Shown: positions 36,401-48,113, counted from the stretch's first letter. The stretch is DNA of 64,000 nucleotides from Ceratotherium simum simum (GCF_000283155.1 NW_004454162.1:56085250-56149249); one strand, 5' to 3'. A program made the numbers and translations. Notes: generated by a model not told the origin, from the sequence alone.

Positions 36401-37065
36401 TCCTGTTGTCCTCCATTTTACGGATAAGGAGTGTTGGCAATGTTCTCACTTCGGAAACTTGGGTGTTGAGGTCAGAGAGAGACCAGTGCTAGAATCCCTA
36501 GATGACTGAACAGGGTGGGAAGACGGATGGTAGAGGGCTATTGAGGATGGGGCATCAGTGAGCACGGTGCTTAACTCCCTCTCCCACTCCCAGAGTAAGG
36601 GCTCTTGTCTGTGTAGATAGGCCTCATGACTGCCAAGGGCACTGCTGAGAAGCACAGGCTTCTGAAGAGCCGCCCCACTGTGGTGACCAGAGCCTAGTGA
36701 CTCTGCACCTAAGAAATCCCCTGAGAACCCAGATACCGAGAAGCCCCAGTTCCCTTCAGAAAACGATGTGTTTCACTCCTGGAGGAGTTTCAGCTCTGCT
36801 TTCGGTGGTTAGTCTCTGCTCATTCTCAGAGCAGTTGATGACCGCCTCCTCTAATTAGGAGTAGGATTGTCTGAAATTGTAGCCTATGGGCGATATTGCT
36901 GCGGTTTGATCACATGTCTTCGCCTATCACCCTGGGGGGAAGAAGTGAGTCTCAGGAGACAGTTCAGACTTCCCTCATATGCTCAAAACTGGTGTTTTGA
37001 CTACAGTTTTCACAATGTTTTCAGTATTCAAGTACAACGTGTGCTATCATTTATTTAATATTTTT
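36401..37065. other. unassigned sequence
   Basis: About 660 bases; a MIR-like string is possible at 36410-36490 (ccattttacggataaggagt). No exon seen. Confidence 0.3.
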
Positions 37066-37074
37066 CGTTTATTC

Positions 37075-37435
37075 AAAAAAATAAACTCTTTTTTTTGAGT
37101 AGTCTTGAATTTACAAAAAAATTTGTGAAGATAGTACAGAGATTTCCCATATACCCCTAACCTGGTTTCCCTTATTATTAACATCTTGTATTAGTAGGGT
37201 TTACTTGTCACAAGTAATGAACCAATACTGATACATTATCGTTAACTGAAGTCTATACTTTATTCAGATTTCCTCAGTTTTTACCTAATGTCCCTGTTTC
37301 TGTTTCCTGACCCAATCTAGGAGACCACATTAAATTCAGTTGCCACTTTATATTTGGGTCCTCACCCAGACCTATTGAACAGTGAACCGAGGCAAAATGA
37401 TGATACTCTGGCTACTGCTATTGCTGTGAGTATTA
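37075..37435 (-). mobile_element. L1-associated repeat fragment
   Basis: cttgaatttacaaaaaaatt, cagagatttcccatataccc, attaacatcttgtattagta and gaaccaatactgatacatta match the block also present at about 5030-5370, which belongs to an L1-related 3' region in antisense. Confidence 0.6.
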
Positions 37436-37726
37436 AAGTTTGTCTGTCTCTGACCCAGGAGTGTCATGTCTTCTGCCAGCATCTAAGAAACTTTGGCAGG
37501 CTAACTTGTTAGCTTCCGAGAAGGGTAAAATAGGAAACCTCTTACAGTTCCCGACAACTTGTTTGTTGTACAATTGAAGTATTCAAAAAGGATATGGAAT
37601 ATATTAAATTCATAAATATTTAAAATAATTCAATTAAGTTATAAAAGCCTTCTTAAAAGTAATTCTTAAAAGTCACTGGATTTATAAACCAAATAATAAG
37701 TTTCATGAGTTGAACTTCACAAACTT
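37436..37726. other. unassigned AT-rich sequence
   Basis: About 290 bases, nothing recognised. Confidence 0.3.
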
Positions 37727-37975
37727 GGGGTCGGCCTGGTGGTGTAGTGGTTAAGTTCACGAGCTCTGCTTTGGCGGCCCAGGGTTTGCAGTTTCGGATC
37801 CTGGGCACGGACTGGTGTACCGCTCATCAAGCCACGCTGTGGTGGCGTCCCACATACAAAAAATAGAGGAAGATGGGCACAGATGTTAGCTTAGGGCTAA
37901 TCTTCCTCAGCAAAAAGAGGAGAATTGGCAATGGAAGTTAGCTCAGAGCTGGTCTTCCTCACACACACACAAAAA
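37727..37975 (+). mobile_element. ERE SINE, copy 3
   Basis: ggggtcggcctggtggtgta head, ggttaag and tttcggatcctgg boxes, two gttagct(t/c)ag-type tail units, then (CA) and A-rich sequence. More diverged than copies 1 and 2, and its target duplication is not clear. Confidence 0.9.
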
Positions 37976-38410
37976 TACTCAAGGAACAATAAAGGATTTG
38001 AATTTATAGTTTTCAGAAATCAATTTTAAAAAATCAACATCCCCTAAATAATTTTTTCTAATGCTAAAGCCACTGTTAAGGATGCCATAAAACTCATTTA
38101 GATAATACTGAGCTGTGATCTTCAGTTGCTGTCACATTAGAACCCACTCTAGAAACGAATTTATCCAGAGTGTTTATGGCTAGGAATGACAGAGCTCTAC
38201 TGCCCTCAAGCGTATTTGCATTTCAGCATAAGACAAACAGCTTTATCCAAAGAATGAATCTCTAATGGTGGAATTTGGGCACCAATGCAGGACTAGTACT
38301 CCTCAAGTCATGTTATGAGGTACGCACCTATTTTGCAGATTCAAAGAATAAAACAAGGACCTCTATCTTATTCTCTGCTGAATCCTCAAGACCTAGAACT
38401 GGCACATAAA
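37976..38410. other. unassigned sequence left of the inverted duplication
   Basis: About 430 bases. An L2- or MIR-like end may lie at about 38385-38450. Confidence 0.3.
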
Positions 38411-39245
38411 TCAGTGCTCATTAAATGTGTGTTAAATGATTGTGGTTGGATGAATAAATCACTTTAGACAAGAGAAAGCCATGATCAGATTTAACTTTTA
38501 GAAGATCACTGGGCTGTCACATGAAAATTAGATGGGAGGAGGCCACCAGACAGGAGACCGAGAAGGAAGTCTGTGGCAAGTGGCCTTGACAGGAGACACA
38601 CAGACAGGGCTTCCAGGCTTTTGAAGCAAAATCCTACCATCTTCAGCAAATTACTAGTCTAGTTTTGGAAAACAGCTATAGCTTGTTACCCAGCTCTGAG
38701 GGAAGCTAGAAGCCTGAGCATGGGGTGCCGTGTGACCATGTGACCCGAGCTTCTCGTTGCTAACGGGCGTTCTCTGGACCATGGAGCCGTGAGGCAAGAG
38801 GGGCACAGTCAAGTCTGGACCCAAACGTGTCCCCACAGCACAAAGAGCTGCGGGACCTCGAGAATCTACAGACGAGAGGCCTCTCTGAGAACATGACCTC
38901 CCCAGCCTCTTTCCAGACTCACCAGTGTTTTCTCAATGTGCTCGTGAGCAAATGTCCATGCGGTTGGGATGGAGGTTATTCTACATGGCTCAACAGCACG
39001 AGCTTCCTCTCACTGAAGCTGACCTGGCCCCTGCGGTGTGAGTGCCCCCCAGCCAACAGCAGCAAACAGCCTTGTGAACATAGTGTGTGTCACCACGTCT
39101 TGGAGGGGGCACTGATTTGTCCCCAACCGAGTAGACACATCGAGATGTGGGCCAAGCATGCCCCTGTCTGGCCAGCCCCTGTGGACTTACGAGTGTCTTA
39201 TTCACCATCGTTTCACCACATGACACTCCTCCTGACAAAAGAACC
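38411..39245 (+). repeat. inverted duplication, left arm
   Basis: This 835-base arm is the reverse complement of 44306-45129, at roughly 92-93 percent identity where I counted differences. The outer edge is an old interspersed repeat (tgttaaatgattgtggttgg, then agatttaacttttagaagat). The inner part holds a 420-base frame without stops (38827-39249), which has no ATG start. The frame also stays open in the other arm, but most differences change amino acids, so selection on a protein is not supported. I do not recognise the duplicated sequence. Confidence 0.9.
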
Positions 39246-39652
39246 CTGACTTTGTTGGCTTGGGGTCTGTGCTTCCAGTCAGTTATCTGAGCAGGTGGGC
39301 ACCTTCCTGGTTCTTCTCTGGACACAGCTCTCCAGACCGATGTACTTCCTGGCTTGTAAGGCTGACTCACCTCTCTTCCTCATTTGAATGGCAGGTACTT
39401 AGAGGCCACCTGAAGAAAACCAGCGTAGGTGGAGAGGCATCACCCTGAATGTGTTCTTTGCCGAGGCTTCTTCTCTGTGTTCGCCTGGGGAGTGTCAACA
39501 GGCCTTTGAGGAAGGCTCTGATCTGCAGTTTTATCTTCTGCAGTGTGGAGCATAGAACCATCTGGCTTTTCAAAACTTAGAAGCCTCACCTTTCCAAATG
39601 CTATTTCCTTCCATCTCTGTTGCAAACCTGCCAGTTTTTACCTTAGCTTATC
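39246..39652. other. unassigned sequence in the inverted-repeat spacer
   Basis: About 400 bases, nothing recognised. Confidence 0.3.
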
Positions 39653-39658
39653 ACTTTT

Positions 39659-39889
39659 TTTGTTTTTTTTGTGTGAGGAAGATTAGCCCTGAGCTAACAT
39701 CTGTTGCCAATCCTCTTTTTGCTGAGGAAGATTGGCCCAGGGCTAACATCTGTGCCAATCCTCCTCTACTTTATATGTGGGATGCTGCCATGTCTTGACA
39801 AGGGGTGCGTCGGTGTGCGCCCGGGATCCGAACCCACGCCGCCCAAGCGGAGCTCGTGCACTTAACCACTACGCCACCAGGCTGGCCCC
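39659..39889 (-). mobile_element. ERE SINE, copy 4
   Basis: Antisense ERE: gtgaggaagattagccctga tail, gctgaggaagattggcccag tail unit, gggatccgaaccc box, cttaaccac box and caggctggcccc head. Flanking duplication agcttatcactttt (39645-39658) against agctcatcactttt (from 39890), one mismatch. Confidence 0.93.
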
Positions 39890-39904
39890 AGCTCATCACT
39901 TTTT

Positions 39905-40420
39905 AAAAAGCTTTCCTGCAAACAGCAAAGAGCCGCCAACACAGATCAACACTGTGACTCTTTCCGGTAGCTTCCTCTGGAGAAACAGAGGAAGTGGCCT
40001 GCTCTCCCAGGTGTTGTAGATGATGTTTTACCACACGTTTTGTGACAACCAGAGCAAGAGTCATCAAGCCTCTAGCCCGACACACCTGAGCGCCCGTCAC
40101 CGCTGCTCTCCTGTTATCGTGCGGCCATGTTCTGTGTTTTAGTTATAGCAGCACCAGTCCCTGTTTCGTGTTATTAGGAAAAGTGCTAACTGCTGTCAAG
40201 AGAATGCAAATGCCCGGTTTAAACAGGACAGACACTTATTTCTCTCTCACAAGACAGTGCAGGCCCGAGAAGTGGGCTCTGCCCCCTGAAATCACTCGGG
40301 GAACCACTGGAGTGAAGGAGCACAATCATCTTCAGCACATAGCTTTCTAAGGCTGCTACAGAAACAGAAAAAGGAGGAGTGATTCTAAAGTAACCATTTT
40401 AAGAGGATGAACTGCAGTTA
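39905..40420. other. unassigned sequence
   Basis: About 515 bases in the spacer of the inverted duplication; no gene recognised. Confidence 0.3.
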
Positions 40421-40424
40421 TGTA

Positions 40425-40960
40425 ACCGAACTCAGTGGGTCTGTCTCTTGGTGAGCGCAGAGCCAAAAAGCACAACCAAGGCTGAAGTGGGTGAAGAAAA
40501 GATTTATTGCTTGCACAAGCAATGGAGAACACTGGGGGTATCTCCCAAAGCAGTGTCTTCCCGAGCTCAGTGCCGATGGAGACTTTATACCCCGGAGTGC
40601 AGAGGATGTGTTACAACCGTCTAACAACTGGGCCCAATCAGGGCTCATGTGCAGGTCATTATATAACAGGTTCAGTGTGACATGTCATTACATGATGAGG
40701 TCAAGGAACATGCTACTACATAACGAGTCCGTGGTAACTTTTGGACTCAGAGCTGTAGCAGACTGCAGGGGTCTTGCTGCCACCATGTAAGTTTCACTGT
40801 AGGATGGCAATATCTGCAAAAATGGGGACGTCAAGCTCTGGAAAACAACACATTTAGTTCTCTCCTTGTCTGGAAAACATTTGACAGACCATGTTAGTTT
40901 TTGCTCAGATGCTCAGTAGCCCTTTCCTTGCCTGGTTCCCGGTCACAGTTATACACACCA
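40425..40960 (-). mobile_element. LTR-like element, probably ERV1 type
   Basis: The segment contains gcacaaccaaggctgaagtg and, at 40503-40508, tttatt, which reads as AATAAA on the minus strand within gcaataaatc. This is typical of an antisense LTR with its polyadenylation signal. The right boundary is uncertain. There are no retroviral genes beside it, so it would be a solo LTR. Confidence 0.5.
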
Positions 40961-41139
40961 ATTTGATTCATTTCCAGTTGGTGAGGACTTAGGCACGTGA
41001 CCCCACCTGCCAGCTGCAAGGGCGTTGGACAAATGTCATCTTAAGCAGGGCAGCCCCATCCGAGAAAAAGGAAGAGATCAATCTAGGGGGATAACCAACA
41101 GTCTGCCACAGTCAGCATCCTGCTTTCCTTATTCTTCAT

Positions 41140-41630
41140 AATGATGATACAGTAGATGATGGAATAGATGTACCACTATTTTTCAATCGTTTCCTTTTGG
41201 TGGATTTTTAGATGGTTCCCGATTTATTGCTATTATCAGCCCTCTTTCTATATAAACATTTGCACCTTGAAATTTTGATAGCTGTGCCAACACTACTCTG
41301 AAGATGTTCTGCTTTATCCTCATATTGAGAGTATTGAGTACACCTGCTCTCCTGCAGCCTGACCGAAGTGCAGCTTACCTAATCTTCTAGTCTTTGCCAA
41401 TTTATTAGCCTTTACCAATTTATTTAAAAAGTAATGTTCTGTTTCATTTTCATTTCTTTAATTACGTGGAGCATATTTTCCTTTCTTTATAAACTAATTT
41501 TATTTCCTTTTTTGTAACTGCCTATTCTAAATCTTTGCCATTTTTCTGCTGGGTTTTTGGTATCTTATTATAAATTGTTATGAATACCTTATAAATACAT
41601 AGTGCTTTTCCAAATATAGTGTTCCTGGGC
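41140..41630 (-). mobile_element. L1 LINE fragment
   Basis: Antisense L1 blocks: tagatggttcccgatttatt, aacatttgcaccttgaaatt, taatgttctgtttcattttc and ggtatcttattataaattgt, in order. Confidence 0.7.
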
Positions 41631-41639
41631 CACACACTA

Positions 41640-41705
41640 CATCTCAGATGGGCAAACTATGGCTTGTTGGCCAAATCTGCCCTACAACGGAGTGTCACAG
41701 GACAC
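41640..41705 (-). mobile_element. MER20 DNA transposon fragment
   Basis: gatgggcaaactatggcttg and ttggccaaatctgccc are the 5' part of antisense MER20. The rest of the element is missing or too diverged. Confidence 0.6.
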
Positions 41706-41754
41706 ATGAAGCCTCACTTTCTATCACGTGCTCTCTGGCCTCTCCTGTGCTGTG

Positions 41755-42265
41755 GCTGAGCGGTTGTGACTGTCGGGAGGCAGAGCTTTACCTCTTCCCT
41801 TCTTGGGTCTTCAGCTGAGACTCTTTAACAAAAAGACAGATTAACAAGAGAAAAACAAGCAGTTTATTAACACATGCGGTGCACATCATGAGGGAGAAAC
41901 TTAAATGAAAAGTAAGGACAGCTTAGAATTCCAGCTTAGATGGCATCTTTGACAAACAATACATCCATAGAGACACGATGGGACAAAGGGAAGCAGTTCT
42001 AGGCTTCCAAGGGTGGCCAAGAAGGTGAGCACAAGGGAGGAAGCGAATGGAGGGAGGTTTGTGTGCAGACTCCTCTGGGGCATCTCTGGGCCGACAGGAG
42101 TCTGCAGTGCAAGGCGAGTTTATGTCCTGCCTTTAGGCAGAAGGCTGGAAGAGTACGGAGAACTTTTTCTGCATTTGCTGCCACTTAATTGCCTTCAGCT
42201 CAAATAACTTTTATGTCCTTATAGGCTGAGGCCAACTTATAGAACCATTTTCACTCATTTCATCT
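41755..42265 (-). mobile_element. solo LTR-like element (family B), copy 2
   Basis: Partner of 32365-32935 in the same orientation, with shared blocks described there. An antisense polyadenylation-like tttatt lies at about 41862-41868, in agcagtttattaac. It lies in the spacer of the inverted duplication. Confidence 0.5.
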
Positions 42266-43950
42266 CAGGATGCCCAGATCCTGGCCTCTTAGGAAGATTC
42301 TCAGTGTGTGAGATGTGTTTTTCTTCAAATGTGGTAGCCTTTAAGTTTTTTGACACTGGCTGTCCATTTTGGTATGTAGACATCGACTGCTGATATTTTA
42401 AAAAATGTAAGTATTTATCATTAGTATTTTATTAAAGTAAATAACTTTAATTAGTAGGCGTTTTCCCTTCCTAGAGAAGGAGAGACGGAGCGGGCTGGGG
42501 AGCTTTCCTTGTTAGGACATTTGGTGAACTGTCCTTTTGGAAGGCTCCCTCCAACCATCCCCGTAACTGCTCTTTCTGGGTAACCACTGTGCTAATAACA
42601 GCGGGGCCCTGTCTCTCTGACCGTGGGAACTCAGCAGAGCTGCCAGCTCTTCCTGTTCTCAGTTTAGGGCCTGCTCCCCTGGGGCTGTTCGGCTCACTCA
42701 TGTATTTTTGTTCTCTTTCCTGTTTCTGCAAATAGAAACAAATCCATGTGCATACTTTAAACATGCATATGCTTCATAGAAGGAAAAAATCTTCACGAAT
42801 ATCAACATTAGTCTATATTTAAAAGTCAATAAAAATTAAAATAACGTAGTCTTTTCAATTTTCTTTAATATTATAACTAATTTTTGTGCATTTTGTACTG
42901 ACTGTTCTCTTTTGATCGTTTTTGGAACCCATTCTCAAATAGGCATGACTTGGCTGTTGGAGCCCCCTTACACTGCTTTCCACTTCATCCTATTAGCTCC
43001 GACCCTGTGACAAAAATAGGATGTTCCAGATCTGCCCTGACATTTTTTCTGTCGTAAGCTATAGGATTCTGCAAAGAGTCCTGCATCCGTGCATTGGAGA
43101 CTAGTGTTGGAGACCTGAGTCTGAGGGTGGAGGGTGCATACAAGAGCTGTGAAGAGCGAGGGTACCGTTAGCACCACTGCTGACTGAACACGGAGTGAAG
43201 GTGTTGTTAAGGTTAGGGTTTCACATTGGGCTTTCAAACATCATATCGTTATACCTCGCTTTGATTATAACAAATGGCTTAATGGACCACTAAGATGTCC
43301 TTTTACAGCGACAAAGTATGGAACTCAGTAAGGGGTGAGTATGTCCTTTCACTACGGGATTTGTGAGATCCTGTATCCAGGACATTTGGAAAGAAAGGTG
43401 TGTGTGTGTGTGGGTTGGGAGGAGAGGACTGAGATTGGCTGACTCAAGCTAAGACAGGTATACACTCCCAAACATTCTTGAACTTTTTGATAGGTAAAGT
43501 TTTATTTTCTCCTTTCTCTTGATGTTGATTAGATTCGGGGAGTGGATGGTGTTGCTTTTGAGTGTGTTGGTTTTGGAAGCATTTTAACTTGAGTCAAAGA
43601 GACAAACATCATTACTTTCTTTCTATTTTGAAACAAAATTCTCGTTCCTCAAAAAGTAAAACCTACACCCTCATGACTGCCGCTTCAGAAACCAGAGAGA
43701 AACGTATACCAGGAGGGCTTTGCGAGTGGAGGTGGGTGGTCCAGGCACGTCACGGCGGTGCAGCGAGCTCTCAGGGATCCAGGCTCACTCCGTCTTTCTA
43801 CTTTGCCTCCTTCTGCACAGAGGCGTTTGTCCTCACTCTTGTTGCCTCATGATTACAAGAGACCTTCTACACCTCAGGCCTGATGTCTACTCTGCCATCA
43901 GCAACAAGGGAGAAGAGGGTAAAGCTGTGGCAGTCTTTATTTAATAACAT
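42266..43950. other. mostly unique sequence
   Basis: About 1.7 kb in the inverted-repeat spacer. A short (TG) run lies at 43398-43412. The stretch 43660-43950 resembles an old interspersed repeat (ctcagggatccaggctcact), without a firm family. No exon recognised. Confidence 0.35.
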
Positions 43951-43959
43951 AATTAAAAG

Positions 43960-44290
43960 TCTTCTTGAAAGTTCCACCCAGCATGGATGGTGGAAATGGA
44001 GAGAAGTAGATGAATTTAAGAAATGTTTAGAAGGAACATTAACAGGACTTGGAAATGGACTAGATTCCTATCTCCTGAATGAGAGAAGAGGAGGTGCCAA
44101 GGATGATGTTGAGGTTTCTGGTTTGGGTACCCAGGTAGACGGCAGCACCATTCACTCAGAGAACGGGGAAGAGCCTTGGGTTATGGGAGAAGACCATGAA
44201 TTTAGTTTTGGATATGTTGAGCATGAGGTGTCTTTAAAACATCCCAAAAGAGATGTCAAGTAGACATTTGGATACACTTGCTCTGCTTCT
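43960..44290 (+). mobile_element. ancient interspersed repeat fragment
   Basis: The blocks gatgttgaggtttctggttt, ggttatgggagaagaccatg and gatgtcaagtagacatttgg belong to an old mammalian repeat also represented at 45150-45420 and 55490-56430. I cannot name it firmly. It explains the 126-codon plus-strand frame at 43883-44263. Confidence 0.5.
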
Positions 44291-44305
44291 TTCCCGTTAA
44301 AGTGA

Positions 44306-45129
44306 GTTCTTTTGTCAGAAGAATTGTTGTACGGTGAAACGATGGTGAATAAGACACTCGTAAGTCCACAGGGGCTGGCCAGACAGGAGCATGCTGGGCC
44401 CACATCTCGATGTGTCTACTCCATTGGGGACAAATCAGTGCCCCCTCCAAGATGTGGTGACACATACAAGGCTGCTTGCTGTTGTTGGCTGGGGGGCACT
44501 TACACGGCAGTGGCCAAGTCAGCCTCAGTGAGAGGAAGCTCGTGCTGTTGAGCCATGTAGAATAACCTCTATCCTGATTGCATTGACGTTTGCTCATGAG
44601 CACATTGAGAAGACACTGATGAGTCTGGAAAGAGGCTGGGGAGGTCATGTTCTCAGAGGGGCCTCTCGTCTGTAGATTCTCGAGGTCCCGCAGCTCTTTG
44701 TGCTGTGGGGACACGTTTGGGTCCAGACTTGACTGTGCTCCTCTTGCCTCACGGCTCCATGGTCCAGAGAGTGCCCGTTAGCGACAAGAAGCTCGGGTCA
44801 CATGGTCACACGGCACCCCATGCTCAGGCTTCTAGCTTCCCTCAGAGCTGGGTAACAAGCTATAGCTGTTTTCCAAAACTAGACTAGTAATTTGCTGAAG
44901 ATGGTAGGATTTTGCTTCAAAAGCCTGGAAGCCCTGTCTGTGTGTCTCCTGTCAAGGCCACTTGCCACAGACTTCCTTCTCGGTCTCCTGTCTGGTGGCC
45001 TCCTCCCATCTAATTTTCATGTGACAGCCCAGTGATCTTCTAAAAGTTAAATCTGATCATGGCTTTCTCTTGTCTAAAGTGATTTATTCATCCAACCACA
45101 ATCATTTAACACGATTTAATGGGCACTGG
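44306..45129 (-). repeat. inverted duplication, right arm
   Basis: Reverse-complement copy of 38411-39245, 824 bases. Compared with the left arm it lacks 9 bases in the ccttgt...gtgtcacc region (near 44460-44470), which keeps the open frame in phase. The minus-strand open frame at 44256-44714 runs past the arm edge into spacer sequence, which argues against a conserved protein. Confidence 0.9.
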
Positions 45130-45430
45130 TTTAGGTACCAGGTCAGCAGAGAAGATTCAGCAGAGACCAAGATTGAGATCCTTGCTTTGTGGCACTGTTA
45201 AATCTGGTGCAAGTGAGGAGAATTGGAAATAAAGTAAACACAAGAAATGGTCAGAAAGTGTGATAATTACGAGGGAAAACAAAGTCTTGTGATACATAAT
45301 AACATGGGGTTGGGGAGACTTCTAGGTGGGTAATCAGGGAAGGCCTTTTGAGGAGATGGCATGAAGCTGAAACCTGCAGGATAAGAGCAGCCAAGTGACA
45401 CGGGAGGAAGGATGTTCAGGGAGAGGGAAC
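45130..45430 (+). mobile_element. ancient interspersed repeat fragment
   Basis: tcagggaaggccttttgagg and gaagctgaaacctgcaggat, followed by ggatgttcagggagagggaa, match the same old repeat family as 43960-44290 and 55930-56430. Confidence 0.55.
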
Positions 45431-46660
45431 ACGACGCCTCCCATTCTGTTGTTCTGCAGGCTATGAGATAAATAAACTACAAGAACAAGCAGGGACTTGA
45501 CAGTCTTGCACCGTTGTATTAGGTGGGGATTATGTTCTGCTGTGAGGAACCGAGACCCACCTCCGATGGCTTAAACAAATTGGAAACTGAAACTGCTATC
45601 TGGAAATTTTGGTTCCTCGTGCCCCACTGTGAATGCCCCAGGGTGGGTAACTGATTGCCTGGGGCGATTGATTCTGACTTCCAAGGGTAAATAGAGTTGC
45701 TCTTCCAGTGCAGTCCTGGAGGGATGCACCTGCAGAATACATATACTTCCACATCCGCTGGTCAGTGTTCAAGACTGGCTACTGGAAGTAAATTCACATG
45801 TGACTCAGAAGCCCAGGAATGAGGGTCTGGGGCAATTGCCTGTTATGAATCCTCAACAACCTCAGGACATGGATCAAGACAAAGAGAACGTGGAGTTTTG
45901 ATATTAGAGGAGGTTTAATCATGATTATCTACTACACTCTCATCTCCAGTTTCAGAAGGATGATTGTAGAATGTTTCCCTGGGTTTTCCTTCTCTGTCAC
46001 CAAAGTTGACGATGTTGAAACATTACAATTACCAAAGCACACTATAAAAAGTGGTGAAAAAATGGATGGAGAAGCAAAGGAAATTTAAAAAATAAATATA
46101 CATATGTATTATTTAAAATATACATATACATTAGATTAAATATACATATATATGTACTCTTAAAACTTCCTTTTTTCTATTCCATTCCTTACTGCTCTTC
46201 ACAGGGTGCTCTGGCAGTTGTTAGCTTTCGCCTTTGTGCACACAACACGGTGAACTGGTTGTGCTGGGTCAGAGCAGCCAGTTGGCTGAACTGCTTGTTC
46301 TGCAGCCTGGGCTGGCTAGAAAGCCGTCTCCCATTCTGGGTCAGACTCAAACATGGCAGTTTTTCAACTCATCTAGTAAATGCTCAGGAGTCGTAGACTA
46401 AACGTTGCCCCCAAACCCTGAAGAGACCCACCAAGTGACCTCTTTCTCACGGTAGGATGTGAAAAAGACAGCAACGTGCTCCTTCATTCAGAGGGCGGGT
46501 CGCAATGTGCTGGACCTCCCAACACGACTGATTTAGCAGGTCCCTAAATTTTACGGCATTTGTTTCCTACCCTCTGACACAGATGTTTTTTACCAAATCA
46601 TATTGGGCGAGGGTTACCTCTGGCTCTCCAACTCCTGTCAGCCAATATCCTCCATACGGT
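45431..46660. other. mostly unique sequence
   Basis: About 1.2 kb. A tac/ata-rich stretch lies at about 46090-46155. No gene recognised. Confidence 0.35.
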
Positions 46661-46666
46661 GGGCCA

Positions 46667-46745
46667 GTGCAATGTCCTATGGAACCATGTCCCGTGGGAC
46701 AATGACCCGTGGGACAAGGCCCCGTGGGAGAATGTCCTGTGGGAT
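46667..46745. repeat. 15-base minisatellite
   Basis: About five tandem imperfect copies of a 15-base unit of the form cccgtgggacaatga. The unit length is a multiple of three, so both minus-strand frames across it read as protein repeats. Confidence 0.85.
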
Positions 46746-47767
46746 GTAAAGCACTCCAGTTCCCTGCCCGAGTGGTGATGTGCTTCTGAGATGAGGAACT
46801 GAAGGTGTATTTCTGATGTTCTCTAGTGACTGGAGCAGAGAAAACTGGATGTGCTGGATCCAAAGCTGTAGACTGGTTTCCGGGGCTGTGCTGATTTTCT
46901 CCAGTGAAAAGACTGGTTTTGCAACAGCAGTTATAAGAGGAGTTACTACGTAGTTAAACATATAATTATTCTTTGTCATTCTTCAAGACCCACCCACTTT
47001 CTGCACAGGCCAAAAAAAGCTCGTGGGATGGGTATGTGGGTACATGGTGATAGTAAAAATCAAAAGAACTTGTAGTTACTTGAATTAATGTTTTTAAATC
47101 CTCGACAGAGGATGCACACCTTCACTCCCCTAAAGCCTTGAATTCCAGGGACAGTGGATTCTGGGGGACACAGAGGAAGTCTGATCAAGCATCAGCTGCC
47201 AGGGTCCCATCTCATAGCTACATTTTCATGGCCCTCACCCTAAGAAAGCTGGATAACCCATCCAAATTTTCTTCCTTTCTCTTGAGGTCTGTTGTTTGGA
47301 ATTAACAATGGTATCAATTTGTATAGCAGTCAGGTCTCTTAGTTATAAGCAACAGAAACCAAATCTGGGTAATTTAAACAAAAAAAAGAAATATATTAAA
47401 AGGATATTGATTAAAGAAAAGCAATTTAAAACTACAATCAGGAACCAAACCAGCTCTAACCTTTTGCTAGTTCCCTCATTATAATAAATGATTAACACAT
47501 GCTCGCTTTATGAGCGTGGGCGATATGGCTCAGCTATTTGAATATTGTATTTTGACCAGTTTTGTAGATTCCACAGAGATGTCTCAGTGGATCATCTTCC
47601 AAAACCAGTTAACTGCATCGCCTAAGAAATGCGGCTCATGGCCTATGTAATGCCAGGTATGTCTTTCCTCGGCTACTACAGAGAAGCCCGAGCAGAAGTA
47701 GATACTTAGCTCTGGCAACTCTCTGTTTCTCTGCTCTTTTCCCCTCCGAGTCTGTGTTTTAGTTTTT
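46746..47767. other. mostly unique sequence
   Basis: About 1 kb. No exon or firm repeat recognised. The run of Ts at 47763-47779 belongs to the tail of the adjacent antisense ERE. Confidence 0.35.
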
Positions 47768-48098
47768 TTTTTTTTTTTTAACAGTTTTATTTTATTTATT
47801 TATTTATTTTTTGTGAGGAAGATCAGCCCTGAGCTAACATCCATGCTAATCCTCTTCTTTTTGCTGAGGAAGACCGGCTCTGAGCTAACATCTATTGTCA
47901 ATCCTCCTCCTTTTTTTTCTTCCCCAAAGCCCCAGTAGATAGTTGTATGTCATAGCTGCACATCCTTCTAGTTGCTGTAAGTGGGACATGGCCTCCGCAT
48001 GGCCCGAGAAGCGGTGCGTCGGTGTGCGCCTGTGATCCAAACCCGGGCCGCCGGTATCGGAGTGTGCGCACTTAACTGCTAAGCCTCAGGCCAGCCCA
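47768..48098 (-). mobile_element. ERE SINE, copy 5 (long composite)
   Basis: At about 330 bases this is longer than the other copies. In antisense it carries both tail types: the gaggaagatcagccctgagc and gaggaagaccggctctgagc units, and also the tatgtcatagctgcacatcc segment seen in copy 2. Flanking duplication tgtgttttagttttt (47753-47767) against tgtgttttggttttt (48099-48113), one mismatch. Confidence 0.93.
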
Positions 48099-48113
48099 TG
48101 TGTTTTGGTTTTT

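Noticed and set aside
43883..44263. 126-codon plus-strand frame
   Set aside because: It is a fragment of an ancient interspersed repeat that recurs at 45.1 and 56 kb.
46567..46979. Pro/Thr/Gly repeat protein on the minus strand
   Set aside because: The repeats are the 15-base minisatellite translated in frame; no start or exon context.
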